Shown one piece after another: positions 37,018-46,279 of a stretch of 64,000 nucleotides of DNA. This stretch comes from G963663735 sp963663735. Its GTDB lineage: Bacteria > Acidobacteriota > UBA6911 > RPQK01 > JAPXNP01. Each line of letters begins with the position of its first letter. The stretch's first letter is position 1. The translations under genes were made by a program, and so were the position numbers. Location: positions 1,674,001 through 1,738,000 of the forward strand of contig CAXXHN010000001.1 of the NCBI GenBank assembly GCA_963663735.2, read 5' to 3'. The notes under the pieces are model-generated. The model was not told the origin of the DNA and ran no database searches. It saw only the letters and a program-made list of their open reading frames with translations.

Positions 37018-37644
37018 CTATCTTTCCCGGAAACCGCGGTTCAGCTGGATTGCTTTCCAGATATGTTCTATATGTTTTTTGGTGTCTGCCTTGCGGCCGG
37101 AGGTGTCGATGACGAAATCCGCGTAGGAAATTTTTTCAAGCAGGGGCATTTGCATACTGATTCTCTGCCTGGACTGGTCCTCGGAGAAACCGTCCCTGAC
37201 AGCCAGCCGCTGCATCTGGATTCGCTCCGGGCAGTAGACAACCAGAACCAGGTCATAATTTTCAATTCTGCCCGCTTCAACCATCAGGGCGGCATCGACG
37301 ATTATCGTCAGTCTCCCCGGATCCTTTGAGGACTTGGTGATGGATTCAATCTGCCGGGCCTGTTCCGCAAAAATGTATGGATGTATGATCCCGTTCAATT
37401 CTTTCAACCGGGCAGCATCACTGAAGACTATCCTGCCCAGGGCGGATCTGTCCAGGGTTCCATCAGGTTTTAATAAACCGGATCCGAAAACCTTGACAAT
37501 TTCAGCCAGCGCCTGCCTGCCTGGAGCAACTACCTCTCTTGCCAGTTCATCAGCATCAATACGGAAAGCGCCCAGCCTGGAAAAGTGGGCTGATGCCGTG
37601 CTTTTTCCGCAGGCGATGCCGCCGGTAAGGCCAATGATCAGCAT
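37018..37644 (-). CDS. coaE: Dephospho-CoA kinase
   Basis: 208 residues. Last step of coenzyme A synthesis. P-loop GLTGGIACGKSTAS, substrate motif FRIDADELAREVVAPG, lid region and the C-terminal VIDTSG strand are as in CoaE. Convergent with the gene at 36067-37005, 12 bp apart. Confidence 0.95.
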   Translation of the reverse strand: MLIIGLTGGIACGKSTASAHFSRLGAFRIDADELAREVVAPGRQALAEIVKVFGSGLLKPDGTLDRSALGRIVFSDAARLKELNGIIHPYIFAEQARQIESITKSSKDPGRLTIIVDAALMVEAGRIENYDLVLVVYCPERIQMQRLAVRDGFSEDQSRQRISMQMPLLEKISYADFVIDTSGRKADTKKHIEHIWKAIQLNRGFRER

Positions 37645-37967
37645 TGATTATATCCCTGTGTAAAATGAACCGGTCTAACCCGCTTCTTCTGGCAACTGGC
37701 CGCTGTGACTAGTCCACCGGCTCCGGCTTGCGAAATGCTCCTTTGGCCTGTTTGATCCAGTGTCAAATATTGCGGAGATCGCAGTAATCGCCTCCATAAA
37801 TATTGCCAGAACGTTTTCTTCGCCGCCCTGCTGCTCAAATTGCCATACTGTACGGGTTAACAAATAGAGCCGTTTTTATAAATTATAGGGGAATTGCGAA
37901 ATAAACCTAACAAAAAGAATAAAAGAGCCCACTGTCTGGCGGTGATTCAGTGGCAAGTTACCTGGAA
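37645..37967. other. Intergenic region upstream of coaE and downstream of the Kef antiporter
   Basis: 323 bp. It contains the candidate terminator of the antiporter gene at its right end (37910-37953) and presumably the coaE promoter. Short overlapping minus-strand frames at 37638-37863 have no ribosome site and no family resemblance. Nothing else recognised. Confidence 0.5.
37910..37953 (-). terminator. Candidate rho-independent terminator of the Kef-type gene
   Basis: On the minus strand a 6-bp stem CCACTG/CAGTGG (37948-37953 and 37929-37934) with a 13-base loop is followed by GCTCTTTTATTCTTTTTG. It begins 15 bases after the antiporter stop. Confidence 0.5.
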
Positions 37968-39935
37968 TCAACTGACATTAATTGCCACCAGTCTCTGAAA
38001 ATTTTCTCGTGATGATTTGGACCCTACTATAGCCACCAGATCGCCAGGCTGGAATGTGAAACTGGAGCGCAGTCCGATCTTCAGTTCGCCGTCCCGGATA
38101 GCTCCGACTATAGTGGCACGGGTAACCGTCCCGACGCGGGAGTCTTTTATGCTCCTGCCGATCAGGAAACTGCCCGGTGCGATCGTTATCCACTGCAGGG
38201 TGAAGCGGTGTTCGGCCGCCCTGAGCAGAGCCAGGTCCCGTCGTTTTGCCGTGGGAGTGAAGAGAGGAGAAAAAAGCTCGAGCCTGAGGTTGTTCGTATA
38301 CTCCTGGATTTCTCCAGGAGGGATATCCATGTGCATGAGGACCTGCCTGGCCATTTCAAGTCCCGCTTCAAATTCGGGAAGCACAACTTCTGCGACTCCC
38401 AGTTCCCTGAAAACCGGTAAAAACTCTGCCTCAGATGTCCTGGCGACTATCTCCAGGCCGTTGTTGAGCTTTTTTGCCTTGACCATGGAGCACCTGGATT
38501 CTACTATTCCAGGGATTGTCACTACCAGCATGGCGGCTTTTTCGATCCCCGCCGCTTTCAATACTGTTTCATGGGTGGCATCGCCATAAATAACAGGAAT
38601 TTTTTCGATTTTCGCTTTTTCAATTTTCCGTTGATCCAGTTCAATGACCACGAACTGGATTTTGAGGAGCTGCAGGATTTTAGCAATCTGGAAGCCTACT
38701 CTCCCGTTTCCCGCTATGACCACATGCTTGTTGAAGTCTTTGTCAGGAAGGTTCATCACCTCCACTGTTTCATTATTAAGGCGGCGTTTTCCCAGGGAAT
38801 GGACCCGGGAAGTCTGGCCGGATACAAGGGGTGTAATCACCATTGTGATTACCGTCGCCGTGAGGATAATGGTGTAGAAATCGCTGGTTATGGAACCAGT
38901 GGCAATTCCAACCCGGGCCAGGACAAAGGAAAACTCACCGACCTGGAATAATCCCAGGGCTACTGAAAGAGGGACTATATTTTTGTATTGAAAAAGGCGG
39001 GCAATTATCCAGAAAATCAAACCTTTTCCGACACTTATCAAGAAAACAAGGAGAAGCACCTTCCCCAGGTTGTCAAAAAGAAAAAATGGGTCCAGCAGCA
39101 TTCCGACTGAAGCGAAAAAAAGCAGTCCAAAAAGATCGCGGAGCGGGATGATATCGCTGAGAGCTTGATGCCCATAATCTGATTCGTTGAGCACAATTCC
39201 GGCAACGAATGCGCCGAAAGCAAAGGAAAGCCCGACCATATAGGTGACAAAACCAATCCCCAGTCCTATCGCGGTAATTGCTATCAGGAACAGCTCCCTG
39301 GAGCCGAGTTTGGCAATAAGGGCCATGATCCTGGGCAGGAGCCTGGTGCCGATGACAACCATGGCTGCGATGAAAACCGCGGCCTTGAGGGCGGCATATC
39401 CCAGGGAGGCAAGGCCTCCCGAAGGATTGTTCATCTGAGGCAGTATTACCATCAGCGGAACTATGGCGAGGTCCTGAACAATCAGCATGCCAATCATGAC
39501 CTTGCTTGAGAGTGTGCCGAGATATCCCTGGTTCATCAGGGTCTTCAGGATTACCATGGTACTGGAAAGAGAAATGAGGGCACCAAACCAGATTGATGAC
39601 TTCCAGTCCCAGCCCATCAACAGCCCTATTCCGTAACCCATCGCGATAGTCAGGAGCATCTGGAGAGGCGCACCAATGAGAGCGATCTTCTTAACCGGCT
39701 TTAAGTCCTTGAGAGAGAATTCAAGTCCCAGGGCAAACAGGAGTAAAGCAACCCCGATTTCAGCAAGCAGCTCTATGTCATGCACCTTGGTGAGGGTCAG
39801 GAAACCGGTGTAGGGCCCCAGGAGGATTCCGGCCATGATGTAACCGAGAATCAGTGGCTGCCCCAGTCTCTGCATCAGGAGGCCGGTGAAAAAGGAGGCT
39901 ACGACCAGAAGAATGATTTCAGCTGCAATACCCAT
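37968..39935 (-). CDS. Kef-type monovalent cation:proton antiporter with RCK domains
   Basis: 655 residues. An N-terminal CPA2 exchanger domain with about 12 membrane helices (about 1-385; LLLFALGLEFSLKDLKP, FVAGIVLNESDYG) is followed by an RCK-N NAD-binding domain (HVVIAGNGRVGFQIAKIL, YGDATHETVLKAAGIEKA) and an RCK-C domain (about 570-655, FLIGRSIKDSRVG, LVAIVGS). It likely moves K+ or Na+ against protons under ligand control. The ion is not certain. No KefF/G partner gene is adjacent. Confidence 0.92.
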   Translation of the reverse strand: MGIAAEIILLVVASFFTGLLMQRLGQPLILGYIMAGILLGPYTGFLTLTKVHDIELLAEIGVALLLFALGLEFSLKDLKPVKKIALIGAPLQMLLTIAMGYGIGLLMGWDWKSSIWFGALISLSSTMVILKTLMNQGYLGTLSSKVMIGMLIVQDLAIVPLMVILPQMNNPSGGLASLGYAALKAAVFIAAMVVIGTRLLPRIMALIAKLGSRELFLIAITAIGLGIGFVTYMVGLSFAFGAFVAGIVLNESDYGHQALSDIIPLRDLFGLLFFASVGMLLDPFFLFDNLGKVLLLVFLISVGKGLIFWIIARLFQYKNIVPLSVALGLFQVGEFSFVLARVGIATGSITSDFYTIILTATVITMVITPLVSGQTSRVHSLGKRRLNNETVEVMNLPDKDFNKHVVIAGNGRVGFQIAKILQLLKIQFVVIELDQRKIEKAKIEKIPVIYGDATHETVLKAAGIEKAAMLVVTIPGIVESRCSMVKAKKLNNGLEIVARTSEAEFLPVFRELGVAEVVLPEFEAGLEMARQVLMHMDIPPGEIQEYTNNLRLELFSPLFTPTAKRRDLALLRAAEHRFTLQWITIAPGSFLIGRSIKDSRVGTVTRATIVGAIRDGELKIGLRSSFTFQPGDLVAIVGSKSSRENFQRLVAINVS

Positions 39936-40087
39936 ATTTTTATTCGCGGCGTACCCTTCTTAAGGACCAGGACTGGTTACGACGGCATGACTCCTTCCCG
40001 TAAGTTTACTATTGCGGCCTGGGAAACTCACCACTAAAGATTATAAACCAGCCCTGGTAATTTATCCTGCAAGGTCAGAATGTGTAG

Positions 40088-40093
40088 TATAAT
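40088..40093 (+). promoter_or_regulatory. Possible -10 element of the tmRNA gene
   Basis: A perfect TATAAT 70 bases before the mature tmRNA 5' end; the intervening leader would be removed by RNase P. No good -35 hexamer is seen 16-18 bases upstream, so the call is tentative. Confidence 0.35.
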
Positions 40094-40163
40094 TAACTAT
40101 CATAGTGCTGTTTCAAGTGGATGTTACTTTCATGGACAGTCCTGTGACAACTCCTTTTTGCGA

Positions 40164-40525
40164 GGGGGCGTAATGGGTTCGACGGGAGTAATTGAGGCAG
40201 TAGATGCATGTCGAGGGGTCACCGTTCCTCGTAAATACATGGTGAAAATTATTAAGTGCCAACAATCAGTTAGCCTTAGCAGCGTAAATAACGCCGCCGT
40301 CCTCCTCACTTTCTCCGCGGAGTGAGACAGGGCGTCACATTAGCGGAATCTTCAAAGGTTCTCTCCCTTTCAGGGGAACCCGCGAGAAACTTTTCATGAA
40401 AGGCTTCCGGCTGGCTGTTTACCGGTTTCAGTTTCCGGCTGGATGAACAAGTGAAACCGGGTAAGCATGTAGACTCTGCTGTTGAAGACTTTCGGACGGG
40501 GGTTCGATTCCCCCCGCCTCCACCA
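40164..40525 (+). ncRNA. ssrA: Transfer-messenger RNA
   Basis: One-piece tmRNA, about 362 bases. The 5' end GGGGGCGTAATGGGTTCGAC pairs with the 3' end CGCCTCC-ACCA (7-bp acceptor stem with one G-U), and a T-arm (GGGGGTTCGATTCCCCC) precedes it; CCA is encoded. tmRNA with SmpB frees stalled ribosomes and tags the unfinished protein for degradation. The tag reading frame is given separately. Small minus-strand frames across this gene are artefacts. Confidence 0.97.
40258..40287 (+). other. tmRNA proteolysis-tag reading frame
   Basis: From resume codon GCC: Ala-Asn-Asn-Gln-Leu-Ala-Leu-Ala-Ala, then TAA. The ALAA ending is the standard protease recognition end. The nine-residue tag ANNQLALAA is slightly shorter than that of E. 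coli. Confidence 0.88.
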
Positions 40526-40718
40526 TCCCAAGGATTCTGCCGTTTTTTCGTTTTTTTCCCAGGGCAGACGTTTGTTCAGGCAGGGATGGACAAGGACTTA
40601 CACAGAAAGACACAGACAGGGAAACCCGGCAGTAAGACTTCACGGTCAGTGATAGTCATTGAAGTTCTATGAGCGTCAATGTCCCCTCAATCATCGGAAA
40701 CCCGGAAAGGAACGGTTA
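40526..40718. other. Gap between tmRNA and the four-helix-bundle pseudogene
   Basis: About 190 bp with two T-runs (40544-40559), which may help end tmRNA transcription although no good hairpin precedes them. No gene seen. Confidence 0.4.
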
Positions 40719-41033
40719 ATGTCTGACCTGATCCCCGGTCACAGAGGTTACCGTAACTTAAAAGGTTTCCAGGTATCGCAATTAATCTATGGTATGGCAG
40801 CGCGGTTTGCGGAGAACAACATGGACAGGATCAGTCGAACCAGGGGCCAGATGGTGCCGGGCAGCAGGGTACAGAATATTGCAAAAGGATCCGAGGCGTC
40901 GGCGACCTCTAAGAAAACTGAGCTGAAGCATACCCAGATGGCCGGTCCGGCCTGGAAGAACTGAAGCTGGACTACCAGGATTTTCCCCAGGCAAAAGGGA
41001 CTGCCGATGCTTGAATCCCGTCATCAGCGCTGA
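40719..41033 (+). pseudogene. Four-helix-bundle (23S rRNA intervening-sequence type) protein, frameshifted
   Basis: From ATG 40719 the frame reads HRGYRNLKGFQVSQLIYG, MDRISRTRGQMVPGSRVQNI, AKGSEASATSKKTELK: the conserved pattern of the S23/four-helix-bundle family. The frame stops early at 40964. One missing base near 40945-40952 restores LEELKLDYQDF, and a second missing base near 40985 restores RQKGLPMLESRHQR ending at TGA 41031. With both corrected the length (about 105) and order match intact members. Key positions also look eroded (HTQMAGPA for the usual LTNVARAS). I judge it a decayed copy. Confidence 0.8.
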
Positions 41034-41157
41034 TACGGCTTAAAGGGCGCCACTGAGTACCTTTGAAATCTCATGGGAATATCTTTATTTTTCCAGCTTT
41101 TCGAGGTTAGAATACAGAGAATCAAAATCATTGCAGAATCAGGATTGCGGCAGGTTA

Positions 41158-42285
41158 ATGAAATTTATTCACACGTCAGACTGGCAGCTGGGGATGACAC
41201 GGCACTTCTTTTCCGAGGGAGTCCAGGAGAGGTTCGCCCAATCCCGGTTTGATGCTATTCGCAGACTCGGCCTTATTGCGAAAGAAGAGGACTGCCGGTT
41301 TATGGTGGTCTGCGGAGATGTTTTCGAGTCGAACATGGTTGACCGGAAAACCGTCTTGCGAGCCCTTGAGGCTTTAAAGGATGTTCCGGTGCCAGTATAC
41401 CTGCTGCCCGGCAATCATGACCCTCTAAACGCGGCATCGGTTTACCGCAGCTCAACATTCCTGGCGAGGAAACCAGGCCATGTCCATGTACTTGAGGACA
41501 GCAATCCTGTTCGTGTCGATGGGAGCTTTGAAATCGTTGGAGTCCCCTGGACTTCAAAACGCCCCCTGGAGGATCTGGTGTCCAGAGCCACTGGTAACCT
41601 GGAACCCGCCAAGGACATAATTCGTATTTGCGTCGCTCATGGAATCGTTGACAGTCTTTCTCCGGACCCAGATGATCCGGCTGCGATCTCTCTCGGTGTT
41701 ATCGAGAAAGCGATAGCGCAGAAAAAGATTCATTACCTTGCTCTCGGGGATAGGCACTCTCTCACAGAGGTTGGAAATAGCGGCTGTGTGTGGTATTCCG
41801 GAACTCCTGAATCGACTGACTATAATGAAACCCAGCCAGGATTTGCCCTGATTACTACGATCAATGCTGAAGGGATAACAACGAAAGAAGTGAAAATCGG
41901 CCAATGGAATTTCATTGAGCGCAAACAGGTCGACCTGAATACCTCAGAAGATATCGATGCGCTCAGTGACTGGCTTGAGAGTTTACAGGATAAAGAAAGA
42001 ACCGTTTTGAAACTACGGTTTATCGGTACCCTTACCCTGTCATTGAATGGCGCCCTGGAAAGGCTTCTTATCCATGCCCAGGATATCCTGGGGGCAGTTG
42101 AAACCCGCCAGGGAGATCTTGTCGTCATTCCTGACGATGCGGATTTTATCGATTTTGGTTTTTCGGGATTTGCCCACAGCACTGTTGAAAGGTTGCGTTC
42201 CACTGCCGGGGAATCAGGCCCTGATTCCATTGCTTCGCGCGACGCGTTGACGCTGCTTGTCAGGCTGGCGGGGGGTGATCTGTGA
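41158..42285 (+). CDS. SbcD/Mre11-like nuclease (YhaO type)
   Basis: 375 residues from ATG 41158. Calcineurin-like phosphoesterase motifs are in order: HTSDWQLG, VCGDVFES, LPGNHDP, a VAHG block and LGDRHS. Such proteins with an SbcC/Rad50-like partner cut DNA ends and hairpins. The stop overlaps the partner's GTG start. The pairing with a hookless ATPase (next gene) is closer to YhaO-YhaN of Bacillus than to SbcD-SbcC. Confidence 0.87.
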   Translation: MKFIHTSDWQLGMTRHFFSEGVQERFAQSRFDAIRRLGLIAKEEDCRFMVVCGDVFESNMVDRKTVLRALEALKDVPVPVYLLPGNHDPLNAASVYRSSTFLARKPGHVHVLEDSNPVRVDGSFEIVGVPWTSKRPLEDLVSRATGNLEPAKDIIRICVAHGIVDSLSPDPDDPAAISLGVIEKAIAQKKIHYLALGDRHSLTEVGNSGCVWYSGTPESTDYNETQPGFALITTINAEGITTKEVKIGQWNFIERKQVDLNTSEDIDALSDWLESLQDKERTVLKLRFIGTLTLSLNGALERLLIHAQDILGAVETRQGDLVVIPDDADFIDFGFSGFAHSTVERLRSTAGESGPDSIASRDALTLLVRLAGGDL

Positions 42286-44915
42286 GACTTCGACGCCTTC
42301 GCTTGACTGACTATCGGGGGATTGATGAGTCTGAAGTGGAGTTCAGCCCAGACGGGCTAACCGTTGTGGAAGGACCAAATGAAGCCGGGAAAACAAGCTT
42401 AAGCGAGGCGATAAGGATTCTCTTCGATTATCTTGATTCGAGCCGGCACAGCGATGTCAAGGCCATCAAGCCAGTGAATCGGGACGTTGGGCCTTCTATT
42501 GAATTGGAAGCGGAAAGCGGCCCCTATATCTTTACCTATTTCAAGAGGTTTCACCGGAAACCGGAGACGATCCTTCAGGTGACAAGTCCCAGGATTGAGA
42601 ATCACACCGGAAGGGAAGCCCATGAACGGGTGGAAGAAATTCTGCGAGAGACAATTGACGTGGACCTGTGGAAAGCACTTTGCATCCAGCAGGGAGAAAT
42701 GGTGCATCAGGCTGATTTATCAAAACAGACATCCTTGTCAGCAGCACTAGATATTGCCGCTGGAGGGCACCGGACCGATCCCAGAGAGGAAAGCCTGTTT
42801 GAAAGAGTCAGGGAAGAGTATGGCCGCTATTTTACGCCGGGAGGCGGTGAAAAAAAGGAATTGCAGCAGGCCCGTGCGGATGAGGATGACTGCCGGCGGG
42901 AAGCTGATGAACTGAAGAAAAAGATCAGTAACCTTGAACATGACATTGTTCGTGTTGCTGAGCTGAACAGGGAACTGGAAGGATTGAAGAAACAGGAGGC
43001 GGAACTCCAGGAGGATTTTTCCAGACACACGGAATCACTTGATGAGATCAGGAAGCTGGAGGCTGATCTGGATAACGCTCGCCTCAAGCTGGAATCCGCG
43101 AAGAAATCTCAGGAGTCCGCCCGACGCGACTGGGAAATACGCCGAAACCTAATCGAAGAGGTTTCTCAATTAGGAAAGTCTCTTGCAAAACTTGAAGAAT
43201 CCAGCTCTTATTCTGCTGCTCCCGTTAAGAATGCTGAGAACAAGCTTCTGGAGGTAGAATCACAGGTTGCCGAGGCAGAGGACAATCGCAAAAAAACTGA
43301 TGAACTCCTTCATCTTCGCCGCGAGGATTTCGACTACCTCAACGACAAGCTGCACCTGGAACAACTGAAGGAAAGGAAAGCCCGAATTGATAGGAACCGG
43401 GATAGGGTTATACGTGATGATGAGGTGATGTCGCTGAACCGGGTTGATGAAATTGCTTTAAAAAAAATTCAGCAGGCTGAACGCTCCCTGATAATCGCAC
43501 AGGCAGGATTGGAGGCGGGTGCTCCCAGTATTCTCCTGAAAGGACTGGCTGATGCTGACATTCGTATCGATGAAGAGACAGTAAGGATCACAAAACAGGA
43601 AGAGCGGAGCATAACTGTTTCTGATCGTGTTTGTTTAACCATTCCTGATACCCTGCATGTGGAGGTAAAAGCCGGCTTAAGTTCGTCCGATCTTGCTAAA
43701 AAGGTTGAGGAGGCAAAGCAGACTCTTGCAGCCGAATGCGGGCTTGCGGGGGTGAATAGTGCTGAGGAGGCAAAGCGGTCTTATGACGCGCGAAGGGAAG
43801 CTAAGCAGTCTATTGAAAGGCTGAAGGAACTGGAGAAAGAAGATCTCCGCGACCTCACCTATGAGGAATTGGAGAGGAAAGTAAAAAGTCTGGAAAAGAG
43901 AGTCCCTGCCTATCCGGAAGCCAGAATAAGCGGGCCTGATCTTCCTGGAGACCTGGAAGAGGCAAAAAGGGAGCTGAGGGGAGCAGAAGAACTCCAGGAA
44001 AAGTCCGGAAAAGCCCTGGACGCAGCTCGCAAAAACTTGGAAGCAGTCCGTAAAGTAAAGGATGGGCTGAGTTCCAGACATCAGAAAGTGATTGTTGAGC
44101 TGCAGCTTAAGAAGCAGGAATTTATCCGGGCGGAAGAAGAGCTTGAGCGGTCCAGGGCGATATCATCCGATGCTAAACTCGAATCTTCAGTAGCCGAATG
44201 TGACGGACAAGTCACTGTTGAAGAAGCGAATGTTAATTCCGTTAATTCTGATCTTTCCGGGAGAGAGCCTGATCGGGTAAGAGCACTCGCGGAAACAGCA
44301 AAGGCTTCTCTGGGAACTGTGGGAAAAAAGCATAGTGCCGCCCAGCAGGAAATTACAGAAGCGCGGACTCGCCTCAGCGTACATGGTGAAGAGGGATTGC
44401 ATGAAAAGCTGGATTCATATCAAAGTCGCCTCAGCCATTTGCAGGTGGAAAACGAGGCGATGTACAGAAGGGCGAATGCTGCCAGCCTGCTCTATCTGAC
44501 CATGAGAGAGGAGCGGGATAATTCACGCCGAGCCTATGTTGCTCCACTCAAGGAGAAAATTGAAAAATTGGGAAGACTGGTGTTCAGCAATTCCTTTACG
44601 GTGGATTTGAATGAAGACCTTTCGGTTTCCAGTCGGGCAATGGATGGATCTAACGTGCCTTTTGAGTCTCTAAGCGGAGGAACTAAAGAACAGATTTCGT
44701 TGATATCCAGGCTGGCATGCGCGATAACCGTTTCAAAAAATGGGGGAGCTCCGCTTATCCTGGATGATGCTCTTGGATATACGGATCCGGAGAGGCTTAA
44801 ACTTATGGGAGCGGTTCTTGCCAGGGCCGGGAAAGAGTGCCAGATCATTATTCTCACGTGCGTTCCGGACAGGTACAGTAATGTTGGTGAGGCCAAAGTA
44901 GTCAGACTGGGATGA
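42282..44915 (+). CDS. Rad50/SbcC-like coiled-coil ATPase without a zinc hook (YhaN type)
   Basis: 877 residues, GTG start overlapping the nuclease stop. N-terminal Walker A VEGPNEAGKTSLSEAI, long charged coiled coils (about 195-780), and C-terminal signature SLSGGTKEQISLISRLA with Walker B PLILDDALGYTD. There is no CxxC anywhere in the coiled-coil centre, so the zinc hook of SbcC/Rad50 is absent; the protein is also shorter than SbcC (about 1050). Likely acts in DNA end processing with its partner. Confidence 0.86.
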   Translation: MRLRRLRLTDYRGIDESEVEFSPDGLTVVEGPNEAGKTSLSEAIRILFDYLDSSRHSDVKAIKPVNRDVGPSIELEAESGPYIFTYFKRFHRKPETILQVTSPRIENHTGREAHERVEEILRETIDVDLWKALCIQQGEMVHQADLSKQTSLSAALDIAAGGHRTDPREESLFERVREEYGRYFTPGGGEKKELQQARADEDDCRREADELKKKISNLEHDIVRVAELNRELEGLKKQEAELQEDFSRHTESLDEIRKLEADLDNARLKLESAKKSQESARRDWEIRRNLIEEVSQLGKSLAKLEESSSYSAAPVKNAENKLLEVESQVAEAEDNRKKTDELLHLRREDFDYLNDKLHLEQLKERKARIDRNRDRVIRDDEVMSLNRVDEIALKKIQQAERSLIIAQAGLEAGAPSILLKGLADADIRIDEETVRITKQEERSITVSDRVCLTIPDTLHVEVKAGLSSSDLAKKVEEAKQTLAAECGLAGVNSAEEAKRSYDARREAKQSIERLKELEKEDLRDLTYEELERKVKSLEKRVPAYPEARISGPDLPGDLEEAKRELRGAEELQEKSGKALDAARKNLEAVRKVKDGLSSRHQKVIVELQLKKQEFIRAEEELERSRAISSDAKLESSVAECDGQVTVEEANVNSVNSDLSGREPDRVRALAETAKASLGTVGKKHSAAQQEITEARTRLSVHGEEGLHEKLDSYQSRLSHLQVENEAMYRRANAASLLYLTMREERDNSRRAYVAPLKEKIEKLGRLVFSNSFTVDLNEDLSVSSRAMDGSNVPFESLSGGTKEQISLISRLACAITVSKNGGAPLILDDALGYTDPERLKLMGAVLARAGKECQIIILTCVPDRYSNVGEAKVVRLG

Positions 44916-45022
44916 CCATACACCATTGAATCTCAGCCAGCATTCTTACCCGGACCCAGGGTTGTGGTTTCGGCTGCTGCTCAATGTTTCCCTGGGCGCC
45001 CACCAGGTTCCATTGGGTTAAC

Positions 45023-46279
45023 TCACTTCACCGTTGCTAGTCGGGTCCTGTTGACGAGCAAACCTCCGGCTGCAATAGTCGCAAAAACCGCGCCAGCCAG
45101 GAAAGTGGCTGAAGCCCCGAATGAGTTCCAGAGAGAGCCGGCAATCACACTTGCCAGCAACAGCGCTCCACCGCTTACTAGGTTGAATATCCCGAAACCC
45201 GTGCCGAGCAGCTTTGCGGGGGCAGAATCTGCCACAAGTTTTGACAGCAATCCCTGGGTAAAAGCCATGTGCAGTCCCCACAGCGCTGCCCCTATGAATA
45301 CAGGCAGCGGTGATGAGGCAAATGCCAGAAGAAGATCCGCGGCTATCAACAGGGCCAGCCCAAAGAAGATTAATGTGCGCTGGCTGACTCGGTCAGCGGC
45401 GGCACCTGCTGGATAGGCGGCTCCGGCGTAAAACAGGTTCATCACAATCATCACCAGCGGCACATAACCGAGTCCAAGTCCGGCATCCTGGGCGCGCAGG
45501 ACCAGAAATGCCTCGCTGAACCGCGCCAGGGTGAACACGGCACCCAGCAGTACAACAAACCAGTAACGCGCTGGAAGGCGCCGCGCATCGGCAAATGTGA
45601 CAGGTGACCTGGCGTAACCTTCAGTTCGGGTGCGTTCTGGCTCCCTGACATAGACAAGCAGCAGGATCACTGCGATAAAAGCCGGAACCACAGCAATCCA
45701 CATCACCTTCCTGATGTCGTTCAGAAACCCTATCATGAGCGCGACTGCCAGCAGAGGGCCGATCAGTGCGCCCACTGAATCAAGAGCCTGGCGAAGCCCG
45801 TAGGCGGCACCACGCATCGACGGAGGTGATATTTCAGCCACCAGCGCGTCACGCGGCGCTCCGCGGATTCCTTTACCAATACGATCAATAAAACGGGCTG
45901 TGAACACCCAACTGACTGAAGCAGCCAGGGGAAAGACCGGCTTGGTAAGCGCGGCAATTCCGTAACCTGAGACCATTAAAAATTTTCTTTTGCCGAGGTA
46001 ATCGCTAAGTGCGCCAGAAAAAACCTTGACGACAGCAGCGGCTGCTTCCGCCACCCCTTCGATAAAACCAACTGTGAGCATGGAGGCACCAAGGGAGGTG
46101 ACCATGAATACCGGCAGCAGGCTGTGGATCAGCTCGGAGGATATGTCCATGAACAGCGATCCAAAACCCAGCGCCCAGATGCCTGCAGGCAAGGCCCTCC
46201 ATGCCGCAGGTCTGCCTCTGGAAGGTTGTGGCCTATTTGAAGGTAACAAACCAACTGCCCCCTGTGTGTGTAATCCCAT
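45023..46279 (-). CDS. Major facilitator superfamily transporter
   Basis: 418 residues with about 12 predicted membrane helices from residue 30 on, and MFS loop elements (SDYLGKRKFLMVSG between helices 2 and 3; DRIGKGIRGAPRDALVA). The substrate is unknown. Base composition is visibly GC-richer than the genes on either side (for example 45840-45860 and 45180-45230), which suggests acquisition. No ribosome site is evident at ATG 46279, so the start is uncertain. Confidence 0.82.
   Translation of the reverse strand: MGLHTQGAVGLLPSNRPQPSRGRPAAWRALPAGIWALGFGSLFMDISSELIHSLLPVFMVTSLGASMLTVGFIEGVAEAAAAVVKVFSGALSDYLGKRKFLMVSGYGIAALTKPVFPLAASVSWVFTARFIDRIGKGIRGAPRDALVAEISPPSMRGAAYGLRQALDSVGALIGPLLAVALMIGFLNDIRKVMWIAVVPAFIAVILLLVYVREPERTRTEGYARSPVTFADARRLPARYWFVVLLGAVFTLARFSEAFLVLRAQDAGLGLGYVPLVMIVMNLFYAGAAYPAGAAADRVSQRTLIFFGLALLIAADLLLAFASSPLPVFIGAALWGLHMAFTQGLLSKLVADSAPAKLLGTGFGIFNLVSGGALLLASVIAGSLWNSFGASATFLAGAVFATIAAGGLLVNRTRLATVK

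Noticed and set aside
37638..37863. Two overlapping small minus-strand frames upstream of coaE
   Set aside because: They share the same DNA in different frames, lack ribosome sites and resemble no family.
40080..40325. Plus-strand frame of 81 codons across the tmRNA
   Set aside because: Overlaps the structured RNA gene and has no ribosome site; only the nine-codon tag is translated.
40428..40643. Minus-strand frame with a GGIEPPSE motif
   Set aside because: A well-known artefact of reading the antisense of tRNA or tmRNA 3' ends; it lies across ssrA.
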